DNA from: Alphaproteobacteria bacterium HGW-Alphaproteobacteria-4 | GTDB lineage: Bacteria; Pseudomonadota; Alphaproteobacteria; Rhodobacterales; Rhodobacteraceae | Assembly (NCBI GenBank): GCA_002842855.1 | Contig: PHEE01000013.1 | Span: 1-64,000, forward strand | DNA: 64,000 nucleotides | Direction of reading: 5' to 3' | Position numbers and translations under genes: made by a program | In this document: positions 9,158-17,793 of the stretch, one piece after another | Position numbering within the stretch: the stretch's first letter is position 1 | Layout: each line of letters begins with the position of its first letter | Notes under the pieces: model-generated | Database searches by the model: none | What the model was told of the DNA's origin: nothing | The model's input: the letters and a program-made list of their open reading frames with translations, nothing else

Positions 9158-10133
9158 GGTGCAGTCTCGCTCCCCGCCTCGCCCTTGGCGCCATCCTGCC
9201 CGCTCTGTGTCGCAAGGGCAACCCGCGCTGCGATGCGTTCGCGAAAGCCGCTTTGCGCCAGTTGGCAGGCCAGCCGCAGTGCTGCGGCAACGCCGGTGGC
9301 ATCGGCCGCGCCGTGCGATTTGACCACGGTGCCGTTAAGCCCCAGAAACACCCCGCCATTGACCTGCCGCGGGTCGATGCGGGCCTGAAGGCGCCTCAGC
9401 GCGCCAAGGCTTAGCAGCCCGCCCAGCCGTGCCAGCCAGCCTGAAGTCAGTGTTTCACGGGTAAGCGCGCTGATCAGCTTGGCGGTGCCCTCGCCGGTTT
9501 TCAGCGCGATCCCTTGTGCTCTTCGGTGCCGACATTCAGCAAACCCACCCGCGGTCGAGCGAGGCCAAGCCCGTTGCGGGCATAGGATGCGCCCATCATG
9601 GCATACTGCAGCAGGTCGGTTGCCTCGGCCTTGATATCGGCGCCGACGTCGAGCATGACGTTGTAGCCTGACGGGTTGAACGACGGCCACAGGCACGCAA
9701 TCGCCGGGCGGTTGACGCCGGGCAGGCGGCGCAGGCGGATCATCGCCACCGCCATCAGCGCGCCGGTATTGCCGCAAGACACCGCCACCGGCGCTTCGCC
9801 CGCCCGCACCGATTCGATTGCCGACCACATCGAGGTGGCCTGGCCCGAACGCATCACCTGGCCAGGTTTGTCGTGCATGGTGACGACCTCGGCGGCATGG
9901 CGCAGCGCGCAGCGCCCGGCAAGCCCCTTGTGGCGCGCCAACAGCGGGGCAAGCTCGGCCTCGGGGCCGTGCACGATGAAATGCGCCGAAGGCAGGCCCG
10001 CGGCAGCCAGCGCAATTCCCGCGACAACCGCAGCCGGTCCGCGGTCGCCGCCCATCGCGTCAACAGAAATTACAACACTGCCCGCCCCAAGGGGCGCGGC
10101 AACGGCGGGTCTGGGATCCTGCATTGCAGGCAT
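9154..10133 (-). pseudogene. plsX: Phosphate acyltransferase PlsX, broken by a frameshifting deletion
   Basis: PlsX turns acyl-ACP into acyl-phosphate for phosphatidic acid synthesis. The N-terminal part (10133 to about 9511) is normal: V-D-A-M-G-G-D near the start, then S-C-G-N-T-G-A-L, ending L-N-V-G-T-E-E-H-K-G before running into TGA at 9501. The C-terminal part (9510-9154) continues in another frame with I-A-L-K-T-G-E-G and N-G-G-V-F-L-G-L-N-G. Compared with family members, about 40 residues between those two motifs, including the usual G-F-V-E-G and T-G-N segments, are missing, and the join is out of frame. All flanking operon genes are intact, so either a real loss or a sequence/assembly error. 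Confidence 0.88.
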
Positions 10134-10154
10134 GGCCGGCGGGGCCCGCGCGGC

Positions 10155-10358
10155 TTACGCCGCGTCGTCGTCGGATTCGACGGCCACCTGCGCGATCACT
10201 TCGCGCGAGTCATAGTGGCCGCAGGCGCCGCAAACGTGGTGCGGGCGCTTGAGTTCGCCACAGTTCGGGCATTCGGCGGGGTTCGCTGCAACCAGCGCGT
10301 CATGCGAGCGGCGCATGTCGCGGCGCGAGCGGGTGGTGCGGTTCTGTGGGACTGCCAT
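10155..10358 (-). CDS. rpmF: 50S ribosomal protein L32
   Basis: 67-residue ribosomal protein. It starts [11 protein letters not shown] and has a zinc-ribbon with C-P-N-C and C-G-A-C, so this is the Cys-containing, zinc-binding form. Normal length, slightly extended acidic tail D-D-D-A-A. Located 21 bases before plsX and downstream of DUF177, the order common across bacteria for linking ribosome and lipid synthesis. Confidence 0.97.
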   Translation of the reverse strand: MAVPQNRTTRSRRDMRRSHDALVAANPAECPNCGELKRPHHVCGACGHYDSREVIAQVAVESDDDAA

Positions 10359-10518
10359 GTCTCAACCTCGGGTTTCGGGGGCTTTTCGCCCTGCATTTCC
10401 TAGGGATCGACACGTAACGCCTGAGGCGGTGCAGGTGTGAGCCCAATCTCTGAACAAGGCCGGGAACATACTGCGATTTTGTTTGGGCGCAAGCCTTTTC
10501 TTGGCCGCTGCGGCGGCG

Positions 10519-11073
10519 CTATTCGGGTGGCTCGGTCTTGGCTTTCAGCAGCCCGGCAAGCCCCGCAAACGGGCGCCGCGCATCGTCGCGCATTGGTGCA
10601 AGCCCGGCATCGGTGACTTCGGCTGCGCCGAACTCGGCCCCCGGCGCGCGCGGATAAAGTGGCAGCGCCAGCTCCAGCGCCTCCAGCATCACCGCGCCAA
10701 GATCGATCACCTCGGGCAAGGGTTCGGCACTGACATCCTCGGGGATCTCGGCTTCTTCCGCCTTCGGTTCGGGCAGGTTGGCCAGCCAGCGACGCTCGAC
10801 CGGCTCTTTCAGCCCGGTGCGGACAGGCGCCAGCGTCACGACGCAGGCCTGCACCACTTCGGCATCAAGTTCGGCCTCCAATTGCCAGTCACGCCGCCCG
10901 CGTGGCGTGAGCGTGCCGACAAAACGCAGGCGCGGCAGGGCCTCGATGCCCGCCCATTCGGCGATCATCGCGCGTGCGCCAGCATCAGGGGCAAGCGAAA
11001 ATCGCGTTGGCTTGCGCTGCGCCAGATCCGCCGGGCGCAATGGGTGAGTGTAAGGTGGCGGCAGGTCTGGCAT
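10519..11073 (-). CDS. DUF177 (YceD-type) protein, rRNA-accumulation factor homologue
   Basis: 184 residues; DUF177/YceD proteins sit upstream of rpmF and are needed for 23S rRNA accumulation in E. coli and in plants. Visible: an R-F-V-G-T-L-T-P-R-G core strand, V-V-Q-A-C-V-V-T-L with the typical single conserved Cys region, an acidic middle and the conserved end G-L-A-P-M-R-D-D-A-R-R-P-F-A-G-L-A-G. The start at 11073 follows AAAGGA with good spacing. Probably its own transcript start, with rpmF downstream across a 160-base gap. Confidence 0.88.
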   Translation of the reverse strand: MPDLPPPYTHPLRPADLAQRKPTRFSLAPDAGARAMIAEWAGIEALPRLRFVGTLTPRGRRDWQLEAELDAEVVQACVVTLAPVRTGLKEPVERRWLANLPEPKAEEAEIPEDVSAEPLPEVIDLGAVMLEALELALPLYPRAPGAEFGAAEVTDAGLAPMRDDARRPFAGLAGLLKAKTEPPE

Positions 11074-11237
11074 CGGAGATTCCTTTGCGGCGAGGGAAAA
11101 CGGTGGGCTCTGCGCGGTGTTTTTGCGCCCCGGCGTGGCCGCTGCGAGATATTCGGTCACTGCGTCCTTGAGGGCAGGCCGCGACTGATGTAATCGGGAT
11201 AAAAGGCTTGACGCCGCAAGGCAAGAGGGGGGTTCGG

Positions 11238-11699
11238 GTGAGCAACGGTTCCGTGACACGGCGCGGCGCGCTGGTCCTTGCACTGGCAGCGCTCGCGTTT
11301 CCGGCGGGCTGTGCCGCGGTTTATCGAAACCATGGCTATGTGCCGACCGACGAAGACCTTGCCAAGGTCGTGGTCGGCAAGACCACCCGCGAACAGGCGG
11401 CGGCCGCAGTCGGGCGCCCCTCGGCCGAAGGGTTGCTGCAGGGTTCGGCATGGTACTATGTCGGCAGCCGCTGGAAGCACCTTGGACCGTTCGCACCGCA
11501 AGAGGTCGAGCGGCAGGTGGTTGCGATCAGCTTCAACGCGCGTGGCATCGTTACAAACGTTGAGCGTTTCGGGCTGGAAAAGGGCGAAGTCGTCACGCTT
11601 TCGCGCCGCGTTACCGACAGCAACATCAAGGGCGTCAGCTTCATTCGCCAGATGATGGGCAACATCGGCAACTTTGCGCCAGGGCAGTTCTTCAACTAG
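11238..11699 (+). CDS. bamE: Outer-membrane assembly lipoprotein BamE (SmpA/OmlA)
   Basis: About 153 residues, SmpA/OmlA family, an accessory lipoprotein of the BAM complex that inserts beta-barrel proteins. The GTG at 11238 is chosen because AAGAGGGGGG lies in front; an upstream TTG at 11208 has no such site. The signal peptide ends F-P-A-G-C, with Cys25 as lipid attachment; Pro at -3 is unusual for a lipobox. The core has G-K-T-T-R-E-Q and V-G-R-P-S, then W-Y-Y-V-G-S-R, typical of the family. Transcribed divergently from DUF177. Confidence 0.88.
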   Translation: MSNGSVTRRGALVLALAALAFPAGCAAVYRNHGYVPTDEDLAKVVVGKTTREQAAAAVGRPSAEGLLQGSAWYYVGSRWKHLGPFAPQEVERQVVAISFNARGIVTNVERFGLEKGEVVTLSRRVTDSNIKGVSFIRQMMGNIGNFAPGQFFN

Positions 11700-11707
11700 C
11701 CCGCCAC

Positions 11708-12106
11708 TCAGCTCTTGTCGGGCCTGAATTCAAGCGCCACCCCGTTGATGCAATAGCGCAGGCCCTTGGGCCCCGGCCCGTCGTCAAACACATGGCCCAG
11801 ATGCGCCGCACATTCAGCACATCGCACCTCGGTGCGCACCATGCCGTGGCTGACATCGCGCAGTTCCTGCACCGGCGCTTCGGGCAGCGGCGCGCTGAAC
11901 GCGGGCCAGCCGCAGCCCGATTCGAATTTGGCGTCCGTGGCAAAAAGCGGCGCGCCACAACACACGCAGGTAAACGTGCCCGGACCGGGCGCAAAACCCG
12001 CGTGGCTGAACGGCGACTCGGTCGCAGCGTGCCTGGTGACGGCATAGGCCAGCGGCGAAAGCTTCGCGCGCCATTCCATGTCGCGCTCATCTGTGGTTCG
12101 GGTCAT
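11708..12106 (-). CDS. msrB: Peptide-methionine (R)-S-oxide reductase
   Basis: 132 residues; repairs methionine R-sulfoxide in proteins. Zinc ligands are in the pairs Cys47/Cys50 and Cys96/Cys99. The catalytic Cys119 lies in [20 protein letters not shown] (61-70) is the family hallmark. The start at 12106 follows AAAGGCGG; an in-frame upstream Met is not supported. It converges on bamE, with only 8 bases between stops. Confidence 0.95.
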   Translation of the reverse strand: MTRTTDERDMEWRAKLSPLAYAVTRHAATESPFSHAGFAPGPGTFTCVCCGAPLFATDAKFESGCGWPAFSAPLPEAPVQELRDVSHGMVRTEVRCAECAAHLGHVFDDGPGPKGLRYCINGVALEFRPDKS

Positions 12107-12210
12107 GGCGCCGCCTTTCGCTTGTCGCGCCGCTGGCATAGCTTGCTACGCGGGCGCATCCGCTGAATATAGAGCGTGCGCGCGCCGCCACCAGAGGTAA
12201 GGTTCAGCCG

Positions 12211-12987
12211 ATGCAGCCACTCCGCAAGGGCCGTCTGATTGCGCGCCTTGCCCAATCATCCCACGATCTCGCGCGTGCGCAGGCGCTGCGCTGGCGCAGC
12301 TTCCGCGCGCCAGCGCAGGGTGACGCGGCCACTGAGGGGCGTGATGCGGATGCCTTTGATGCCCGCTGCATGCATCTCATGGTCGAAGAGGCAGCACCCG
12401 GCGGCGCGCTTCTGGCCTGCTGCCGCCTGCTGCCGCTCGCCGACGGCGGCGCCATCGCCACAAGCTATGCGGCGCAGTTCTACGACCTCGCGCGGCTTGC
12501 CAACTATCCGGGGCCGTTGCTCGAGGTGGGCCGCTTCTGCATCCGTCCCGGGGACCCCGACACCGATACCTTGCGCCTCGCCTGGGGCGCTCTCACCCGA
12601 CTGGTTGATACGCGCGGCGTGGCAATGCTGTTTGGCGCCTCGTCGTTTTCGGGCACCGACGCTACACCGCATCTGCCTGCCTTTACCCACCTTGCCGCGC
12701 ACCACCTTGCGCCTGCCCGCTGGATGCCCGCCCCGAAAGCGCCTGAGGTGCTGCGCTTTGCCATCGCGCCGCGCGCGGTGCGCGCCACGCCGATGCCGCC
12801 GCAAATCCCGCCGCTTCTGCGCAGCTATCTTGCGATGGGCGGCTGGGTTTCCGACCACGCGGTGGTGGACCGCGAGTTGAACACCCTGCACGTCTTTACC
12901 GGGGTCGAGATCGCCGCAATCCCGGCCGATCGCGCCCGCCTGCTGCGCGCGCTCGCCGCCGAAGCCCCGGTGCGGATACCCGCCTGA
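12211..12987 (+). CDS. olsB: L-ornithine N(alpha)-acyltransferase
   Basis: 258-residue GNAT-like acyltransferase of the OlsB family, which puts a 3-hydroxyacyl group from ACP on the alpha-amine of ornithine, the first step to ornithine lipids. Family features: an R-W-R-S-F near residue 30, D-A-F-D-x-x-C-x-H segment, and E-V-G-R-F-C-I (about 107-113), matching the conserved core with following R-L-A-W-G. No adjacent olsA, which would finish ornithine lipid synthesis. The next gene on the strand is an ABC-F ATPase after a repeat element. Confidence 0.85.
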   Translation: MQPLRKGRLIARLAQSSHDLARAQALRWRSFRAPAQGDAATEGRDADAFDARCMHLMVEEAAPGGALLACCRLLPLADGGAIATSYAAQFYDLARLANYPGPLLEVGRFCIRPGDPDTDTLRLAWGALTRLVDTRGVAMLFGASSFSGTDATPHLPAFTHLAAHHLAPARWMPAPKAPEVLRFAIAPRAVRATPMPPQIPPLLRSYLAMGGWVSDHAVVDRELNTLHVFTGVEIAAIPADRARLLRALAAEAPVRIPA

Positions 12988-13012
12988 TCCGACGCCGGGC
13001 CGACCCGGCTGC

Positions 13013-13043
13013 AAATTGCCTTGGTCCAAATATCCTCGGGGGG
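13013..13043 (+). repeat. Dispersed intergenic repeat, family A
   Basis: 31 bases containing CTTGGTCCAAATATCC followed by CTCGGGGGG, identical over all 31 bases to 18789-18819. It is followed by a G-rich/C-rich segment (13044-13072) able to fold into a hairpin, so it may act with it as a terminator after olsB. Confidence 0.8.
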
Positions 13044-13123
13044 TGCGGGGGGCAGACGGCCCCCCGCCTTTGCCGCGCCAAGCCCCGTTGACCTTTCGCG
13101 CGCCGCCCGCTAGCCCGCGAACC

Positions 13124-14956
13124 ATGGCACGCGCACCCCTCATGCAACTCTCCCGCATCAGCCTTGGCTTCGGCGGCAACCCGCTGTTTGCGGACCTCGA
13201 CCTTACGGTGCAGCCGGGCGACCGGCTGGCGCTGGTCGGGCGGAATGGATCCGGCAAATCGACCCTGATGAAAGTCATGGCCGGGCTGATCGAACCCGAC
13301 GCAGGGTCGCGCGTGGTGCCGCCCGGCACCGCCGTGGGCTACATGGAACAGGAACCCGACCTGTCGGCCTTCGCCACCTTGGGCGATTTTGCCGCCTCGA
13401 CGCTTGGTGACGATCAATCCTACCGGGTGGCGATGGTGGCCGAGGGACTGCACTTCGACCCCGCCGCCCCGGTCGCCACCGCCTCGGGCGGCGAGCGGCG
13501 GCGCGCGGCACTGGCAAAACTGCTGGCCGAGGCGCCCGAGCTGATGCTGCTTGACGAGCCCACCAACCACCTCGACATTCAGGCGATCGGCTGGCTTGAG
13601 GCCGAGCTTGCCCAAACCCGCGCCGCCTTCGTGCTGATCAGCCACGACCGCACCTTTCTGCGCACCCTCAGCCGCGGCACGCTCTGGATCGACCGCGGTC
13701 AGGTGCGCCGGCTTGAGCGCGGCTTTGATGGCTTTGAGGACTGGCGCGATACCGTCTGGGCCGAGGAAGACGAGGCCCGCCACAAGCTTGACCGCAAGAT
13801 CAAGGCCGAAGCGCGTTGGGCGGTAGAAGGTATCTCGGCCCGGCGCAAGCGCAATCAGGGCCGGGTGCGCGCGCTCGCCGCGCTGCGCGCCGAGCGCGGC
13901 GCGATGATCCGCCGTCAGGGCACCGCCGAAATGGCGCTCGACGTGGGCGCCACCTCGGGCAAAAAGGTGATCGAGGCACGCGGGCTCGCCAAGGCCTATG
14001 ACGGCAAGCAGCTGGTGAAAGGCTTCGATCTGCGCGTGCTGCGCGGCGACCGGATCGCCTTTGTCGGCGCCAACGGGGTGGGCAAGACCACCGTTCTCAA
14101 GATGCTCACCGGCGAGGTGGCGCCTGACGCGGGCACTGTCAGCCACGGCACCAATCTTGAAATCGCGGTGTTCGATCAGGCCCGCGCCACGCTCGACTTT
14201 TCAATGTCGCTTTGGGATGGCCTCGTGAACGACCCCGACATGCGGGTGTCTGGCCGCGCCGATCAGGTCATGGTGCGCGGCCAACCCCGGCATGTGGTGG
14301 CGTATCTGAAGGATTTTCTGTTCGACGAAAGCCAGGCGCGCGCCCCGATCGGCTCGCTTTCGGGCGGCGAGCGGGCGCGGCTCTTGCTGGCACGGATCAT
14401 GGCGAAAAGCTCGAACCTGCTGATCCTTGACGAACCAACCAACGACCTCGACGTGGAAACGCTCGATCTTCTGCAAGACGTGCTGGGCGACTATGACGGC
14501 ACCGTTCTGCTGGTCAGCCATGATCGCGATTTCATCGACCGGGTGGCGACCACGACGATCGCGATGGAAGGCGACGGGCGCGCCACCGTCTATGCCGGCG
14601 GCTGGTCCGATTATCAGGCACAAAAGGCCGAGGGCATGGCCGCTGCCGCCGGGGCGCCTGTGGCGGCCGGGGGCGCACGGCGCACGGCGCACGGCGCCCG
14701 CCCCGCGCAAGCGCGCAAACCCGTGCCCGCGCTCAGCTTCACCGAGCGCCACCGGCTCGATGCGCTGCCCGCCGTCATCGCCCGGCTGGAAGCCGAGATC
14801 GGCAAGCTTTCCGACCTCTTGTCCGACCCCGCCCTGTTCACCACTGCGCCCGACAAGTTTCGCCGCGCCTCCGAAGCGCTGGCCGAACGGCAAACCGCAC
14901 TCGACGCCGCCGAGGCGGAATGGCTGGCACTGGAAGAACGCGCGGGGCACCAATAG
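13124..14956 (+). CDS. ABC-F family ATP-binding protein, Uup-like
   Basis: 610 residues with two ABC domains and no membrane segments. First Walker [10 protein letters not shown] at 39-47 with signature S-G-G-E-R-R-R and Walker [11 protein letters not shown]; second Walker [10 protein letters not shown] with S-G-G-E-R-A-R and [13 protein letters not shown]-terminal coiled coil (from about 540) is the Uup-type DNA/ribosome-contacting tail, preceded by an Ala/Gly/Arg linker. ABC-F proteins act on the ribosome or in DNA metabolism rather than transport. ATG at 13124 or 13142; no clear ribosome site decides. Confidence 0.9.
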   Translation: MARAPLMQLSRISLGFGGNPLFADLDLTVQPGDRLALVGRNGSGKSTLMKVMAGLIEPDAGSRVVPPGTAVGYMEQEPDLSAFATLGDFAASTLGDDQSYRVAMVAEGLHFDPAAPVATASGGERRRAALAKLLAEAPELMLLDEPTNHLDIQAIGWLEAELAQTRAAFVLISHDRTFLRTLSRGTLWIDRGQVRRLERGFDGFEDWRDTVWAEEDEARHKLDRKIKAEARWAVEGISARRKRNQGRVRALAALRAERGAMIRRQGTAEMALDVGATSGKKVIEARGLAKAYDGKQLVKGFDLRVLRGDRIAFVGANGVGKTTVLKMLTGEVAPDAGTVSHGTNLEIAVFDQARATLDFSMSLWDGLVNDPDMRVSGRADQVMVRGQPRHVVAYLKDFLFDESQARAPIGSLSGGERARLLLARIMAKSSNLLILDEPTNDLDVETLDLLQDVLGDYDGTVLLVSHDRDFIDRVATTTIAMEGDGRATVYAGGWSDYQAQKAEGMAAAAGAPVAAGGARRTAHGARPAQARKPVPALSFTERHRLDALPAVIARLEAEIGKLSDLLSDPALFTTAPDKFRRASEALAERQTALDAAEAEWLALEERAGHQ

Positions 14957-14965
14957 CCCTTTCCG

Positions 14966-15019
14966 CGTCTTCATTGCTCAAATACCCTGCGGGGGTCCGG
15001 GGGTGCAAAACCCCCGGCT
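14966..15019 (+). repeat. Dispersed intergenic repeat, family B
   Basis: Contains TCTTCATTGCTCAAATACCC then TGCGGGGG, ending in a hairpin CCGGGGG-TGCAAAA-CCCCCGG. Same layout at 59637-59690 and, in reverse, at 21091-21150 and 62568-62617. Probably a terminator-like element after the ABC-F gene. Confidence 0.75.
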
Positions 15020-15041
15020 TGCTTGCCGTATAGGAGCCGCC

Positions 15042-16157
15042 ATGACCCCCGCCCAAGGCCCGCTTGCCGGGCTGCGCATCGTCGAAATCGCGGGGCTTGG
15101 CCCCACCCCTTTCACTGCAATGCTGATGGCCGACATGGGCGCTGATGTCATCCGCATCACCCGCCCCGGCACCCCGGCGCATGTGCTGGGCCTTGCCTAT
15201 GACGTGCTCGACCGTGGCCGCGATGTGCTGGAGCTTGACCTGAAGTCGCCCGAGGGCGCCGCCGCCGCCCGCGCCCTGATCCTGCGCGCCGATGCGCTGA
15301 TCGAGGGCATGCGGCCGGGGGTGATGGAGCGGCTCGGGCTTGGCCCCGGTGATTTTGCGCAAAATCCCGGCCTCGTCTTTGGCCGCATGACCGGCTGGGG
15401 GCAATCGGGGCCGCTGGCGCAGGCGGCGGGGCACGACATCACCTATATCGCGCTGTCCGGGGCGCTGCACGCGATCGGCACCGCTGAAGCGCCGGTTCCA
15501 CCGCTGAACCTGCTGGGAGATTTCGGCGGCGGCGCGCTCTACCTCGCGTTTGGCATGCTTGCGGCGCTCCATCATGCCCGCGCCACCGGGCAAGGGCAGG
15601 TGGTCGATGCCGCGATCTGCGATGGCACGGCGCACCTCATGGCGATGATCTCGGGCATGGCGGGGCAGGGGGCCTGGGCCGATCAACGTGCGGCAAACCT
15701 GCTTGATGGCGCCGCCCCCTTTTACACCACCTACCGCTGCGCCTGCGGTGGCCATATCGCGGTGGGCGCGATCGAGCCGAAGTTCTGGGCAGACCTCATC
15801 GCCCGCCTCGGGCTTGACCCTGCCACCCTGCCCGCGCAGCACGACCGCCCGCGCTGGCCTGAAACCCGCGCCCGCCTTGCCGCCGTTTTCGCAAGCAAGA
15901 CCCGCAACACATGGGCCGCGCTGCTTGAAGGCACCGATGCCTGCGCCGCCCCGGTGCTGTCTATCGCCGAGGCCCCCGGCCACCCTCACAACGCCGCCCG
16001 CGCCACCTACACTGCGCACGAAGGCCTTACCCAACCCAGCCCCGCCCCGCGCCTGTCGCACACCCCCGGCGCCATCGGCCCGGGCTCGCCGCTACGCCGG
16101 GTTAGCCTCGATGAGGTGCTTGAACGATGGGGTGGCCGGGCCGCCCCGGCACGCTAA
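15042..16157 (+). CDS. CaiB/BaiF CoA-transferase family, alpha-methylacyl-CoA racemase-like
   Basis: 371 residues, the length of alpha-methylacyl-CoA racemases. His131 in A-G-H-D-I and Asp160 in N-L-L-G-D-F-G-G-G line up with the racemase catalytic pair (His126/Asp156 in the M. tuberculosis enzyme). This points to epimerising 2-methyl-branched acyl-CoAs rather than CoA transfer, although class III CoA-transferases share the fold and an Asp at this region. Start at 15042 follows TAGGAGCC. Stand-alone gene; no neighbouring beta-oxidation gene to name a substrate. Confidence 0.85.
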   Translation: MTPAQGPLAGLRIVEIAGLGPTPFTAMLMADMGADVIRITRPGTPAHVLGLAYDVLDRGRDVLELDLKSPEGAAAARALILRADALIEGMRPGVMERLGLGPGDFAQNPGLVFGRMTGWGQSGPLAQAAGHDITYIALSGALHAIGTAEAPVPPLNLLGDFGGGALYLAFGMLAALHHARATGQGQVVDAAICDGTAHLMAMISGMAGQGAWADQRAANLLDGAAPFYTTYRCACGGHIAVGAIEPKFWADLIARLGLDPATLPAQHDRPRWPETRARLAAVFASKTRNTWAALLEGTDACAAPVLSIAEAPGHPHNAARATYTAHEGLTQPSPAPRLSHTPGAIGPGSPLRRVSLDEVLERWGGRAAPAR

Positions 16158-16165
16158 AACCACCC

Positions 16166-16194
16166 TTGACTAACCGCCCCCCATCCCCGATAAG
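16166..16194 (+). promoter_or_regulatory. Candidate promoter of rplU-rpmA
   Basis: TTGACT (16166-16171), a 17-base spacer, then GATAAG (16189-16194). It lies 150 bases before the rplU ATG, leaving a long 5' leader. Position and spacing support a housekeeping sigma promoter; the -10 is only a partial match. Confidence 0.5.
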
Positions 16195-16342
16195 CGCCCG
16201 ATCCGGCGGAGGCACATGCTTTTCGCCGGATATCAATTGCAATGACGTCCCTTCAGGGGGCGCGCTGTCCGAGGCGGGGGCGACCCAGAAACACCCGGTA
16301 ACGGGGGGCCACAAGACGCGGATACGAGAAAAGGAACGACCC

Positions 16343-16798
16343 ATGTTTGCGGTCCTCAAGACCGGCGGCAAGCAATACAAGGTGCAGGCGGGTGACGTGC
16401 TGCGCGTTGAATTGCTGAACGCTTCGGCTGGCGAAAAGATCCAGTTCAACGAAATTCTGATGGTCGGCGGCGATGCCCCGGTGATCGGCGCGCCGCTGGT
16501 GGCAGGTGCGGCCGTGCAGGCCGACGTGATCGACACGATCAAGGCCGACAAGGTCATCACCTTCCACAAACGCCGCCGCAAGCACTCATCGCAGCGCACC
16601 CGTGGCCACCGCCAGCAACTGACGCTGGTGCGGATCACCGAAGTGCTCGCCTCGGGCGCCGAAAAATCGGGCGTCAAGGAAGCGATCGGCACCGCCATTG
16701 CGCGGCGCGCCGCACATGGCGCCGAAGCCGCTCCGGCCCCGGTCGAAGCCCCCGCCAAACCGAAGCGCGCCAAAAAAGCCGCTGCAGCTCAGGAGTAA
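16343..16798 (+). CDS. rplU: 50S ribosomal protein L21
   Basis: 151 residues. The first about 103 match L21 (M-F-A-V-L-K-T-G-G-K-Q-Y start; F-H-K-R-R-R-K-H and G-H-R-Q-Q-L-T motifs). The last about 48 residues form an Ala/Lys/Pro tail ending K-K-A-A-A-A-Q-E; such extensions occur in alphaproteobacterial L21. The start at 16343 follows AAAGGAACG. Six bases separate it from rpmA, its usual partner. Confidence 0.97.
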   Translation: MFAVLKTGGKQYKVQAGDVLRVELLNASAGEKIQFNEILMVGGDAPVIGAPLVAGAAVQADVIDTIKADKVITFHKRRRKHSSQRTRGHRQQLTLVRITEVLASGAEKSGVKEAIGTAIARRAAHGAEAAPAPVEAPAKPKRAKKAAAAQE

Positions 16799-16804
16799 TT
16801 CCCC

Positions 16805-17074
16805 ATGGCACACAAAAAAGCAGGCGGTTCTTCGCGCAACGGTCGTGATTCGGCCGGTCGTCGCCTTGGCGTGAAACTCTATGGCGGCCAGTTGGTTGCC
16901 CCCGGCAACATCATCGTGCGCCAGCGCGGCACCACCTTCTGGCCGGGCCTTGGCGTGGGCATGGGCCGCGACCATACCCTTTTTGCGCTGAACATGGGTC
17001 ATGTTCTGTTCAAGAAGGGCCTCAAGGGCCGCACCTATATTTCGGTCATCGCCGCCGCGGCAGCTGCCGAGTAA
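16805..17074 (+). CDS. rpmA: 50S ribosomal protein L27
   Basis: 89 residues beginning [16 protein letters not shown], the diagnostic L27 N-terminus that reaches the peptidyl-transferase centre. Normal length. Follows rplU and ends before a strong hairpin terminator. Confidence 0.98.
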   Translation: MAHKKAGGSSRNGRDSAGRRLGVKLYGGQLVAPGNIIVRQRGTTFWPGLGVGMGRDHTLFALNMGHVLFKKGLKGRTYISVIAAAAAAE

Positions 17075-17096
17075 GCCAGACACCCGCACAGATACC

Positions 17097-17126
17097 GGGG
17101 GGATCGGCTGAAAGGCCGGTCCCCCC
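17097..17126 (+). terminator. Terminator of rplU-rpmA
   Basis: 12-bp stem GGGGGGATCGGC (17097-17108) with GCCGGTCCCCCC (17115-17126), one G-T wobble, 6-base loop. The following AGACATTT is only weakly T-rich. Confidence 0.75.
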
Positions 17127-17243
17127 AGACATTTGGGTTACACGGCTGTGATCTCATCGGGCTTGGCGCTGTAACGGCGCCGCCCCACGTTGAGTCCATA
17201 AGGGTAGCAAATACCCGCCATGCGTTTCAGGAGGAGGAAAGGC

Positions 17244-17783
17244 ATGCTGCAAGAGGCCATACCGACCCAGCCGGTCATCACCGCCGAACGTTTCATGCTG
17301 CGCCCGCTGCGCCGCTCGGATGCCGGGCTGATCGCCATGTTTACCGCCGACAAACGGCTGGCGGCGGGAACCCGAACGATCCCGCATCCCTTGCCGCCGG
17401 GTGCCACCGAGGCCTACATCGCGCGGGCGATGGCTGACGGGCGCGCCGAAGATGTCTGGGCGATGGATGGCTCGGAGCAGGGGCTTGACGAAGTGCTGGG
17501 GCTGATCTCGCTGACCCGGATCGAGCCGGGCCAGTCTGAAGTGGGCTTCTGGGTGGCGCCCGGCATGTGGAATGCGGGCTTCGCGTCCGAGGCGCTGGCG
17601 GCACTGGTGCACGCCAATCCGCACAAATCGAGCGCGCTGCTGGCGGTGGTGTTTCAGGATAACCCCGGTTCCGCGCGGGTGCTGAGCCATTGCGGGTTTG
17701 AGTATCTGGGCGATGCCGAGGCGTGGTCGGTGGCGCGCGGCGCCCGTGTGCCGACCTGGACCTACATCAAGAAACTCGTATAA
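17244..17783 (+). CDS. GNAT family N-acetyltransferase
   Basis: 179 residues, RimJ-like GNAT fold: R-F-M-L-R-P-L-R at the start, E-V-G-F-W-V-A-P strand, and the acceptor end with N-P-G-S-A-R-V-L-S-H-C-G-F. Substrate unknown. An earlier ATG at 17220 exists, but GGAGGAGGAAAGG directly before 17244 decides for the later start. Ten bases before a second acetyltransferase gene. Confidence 0.88.
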   Translation: MLQEAIPTQPVITAERFMLRPLRRSDAGLIAMFTADKRLAAGTRTIPHPLPPGATEAYIARAMADGRAEDVWAMDGSEQGLDEVLGLISLTRIEPGQSEVGFWVAPGMWNAGFASEALAALVHANPHKSSALLAVVFQDNPGSARVLSHCGFEYLGDAEAWSVARGARVPTWTYIKKLV

Positions 17784-17793
17784 GCCACGGATA

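Noticed and set aside
13124-14956. ABC-F genes as antibiotic-resistance factors
   Set aside because: The two ABC-F proteins resemble the Uup/YheS housekeeping types; nothing indicates an ARE subtype.
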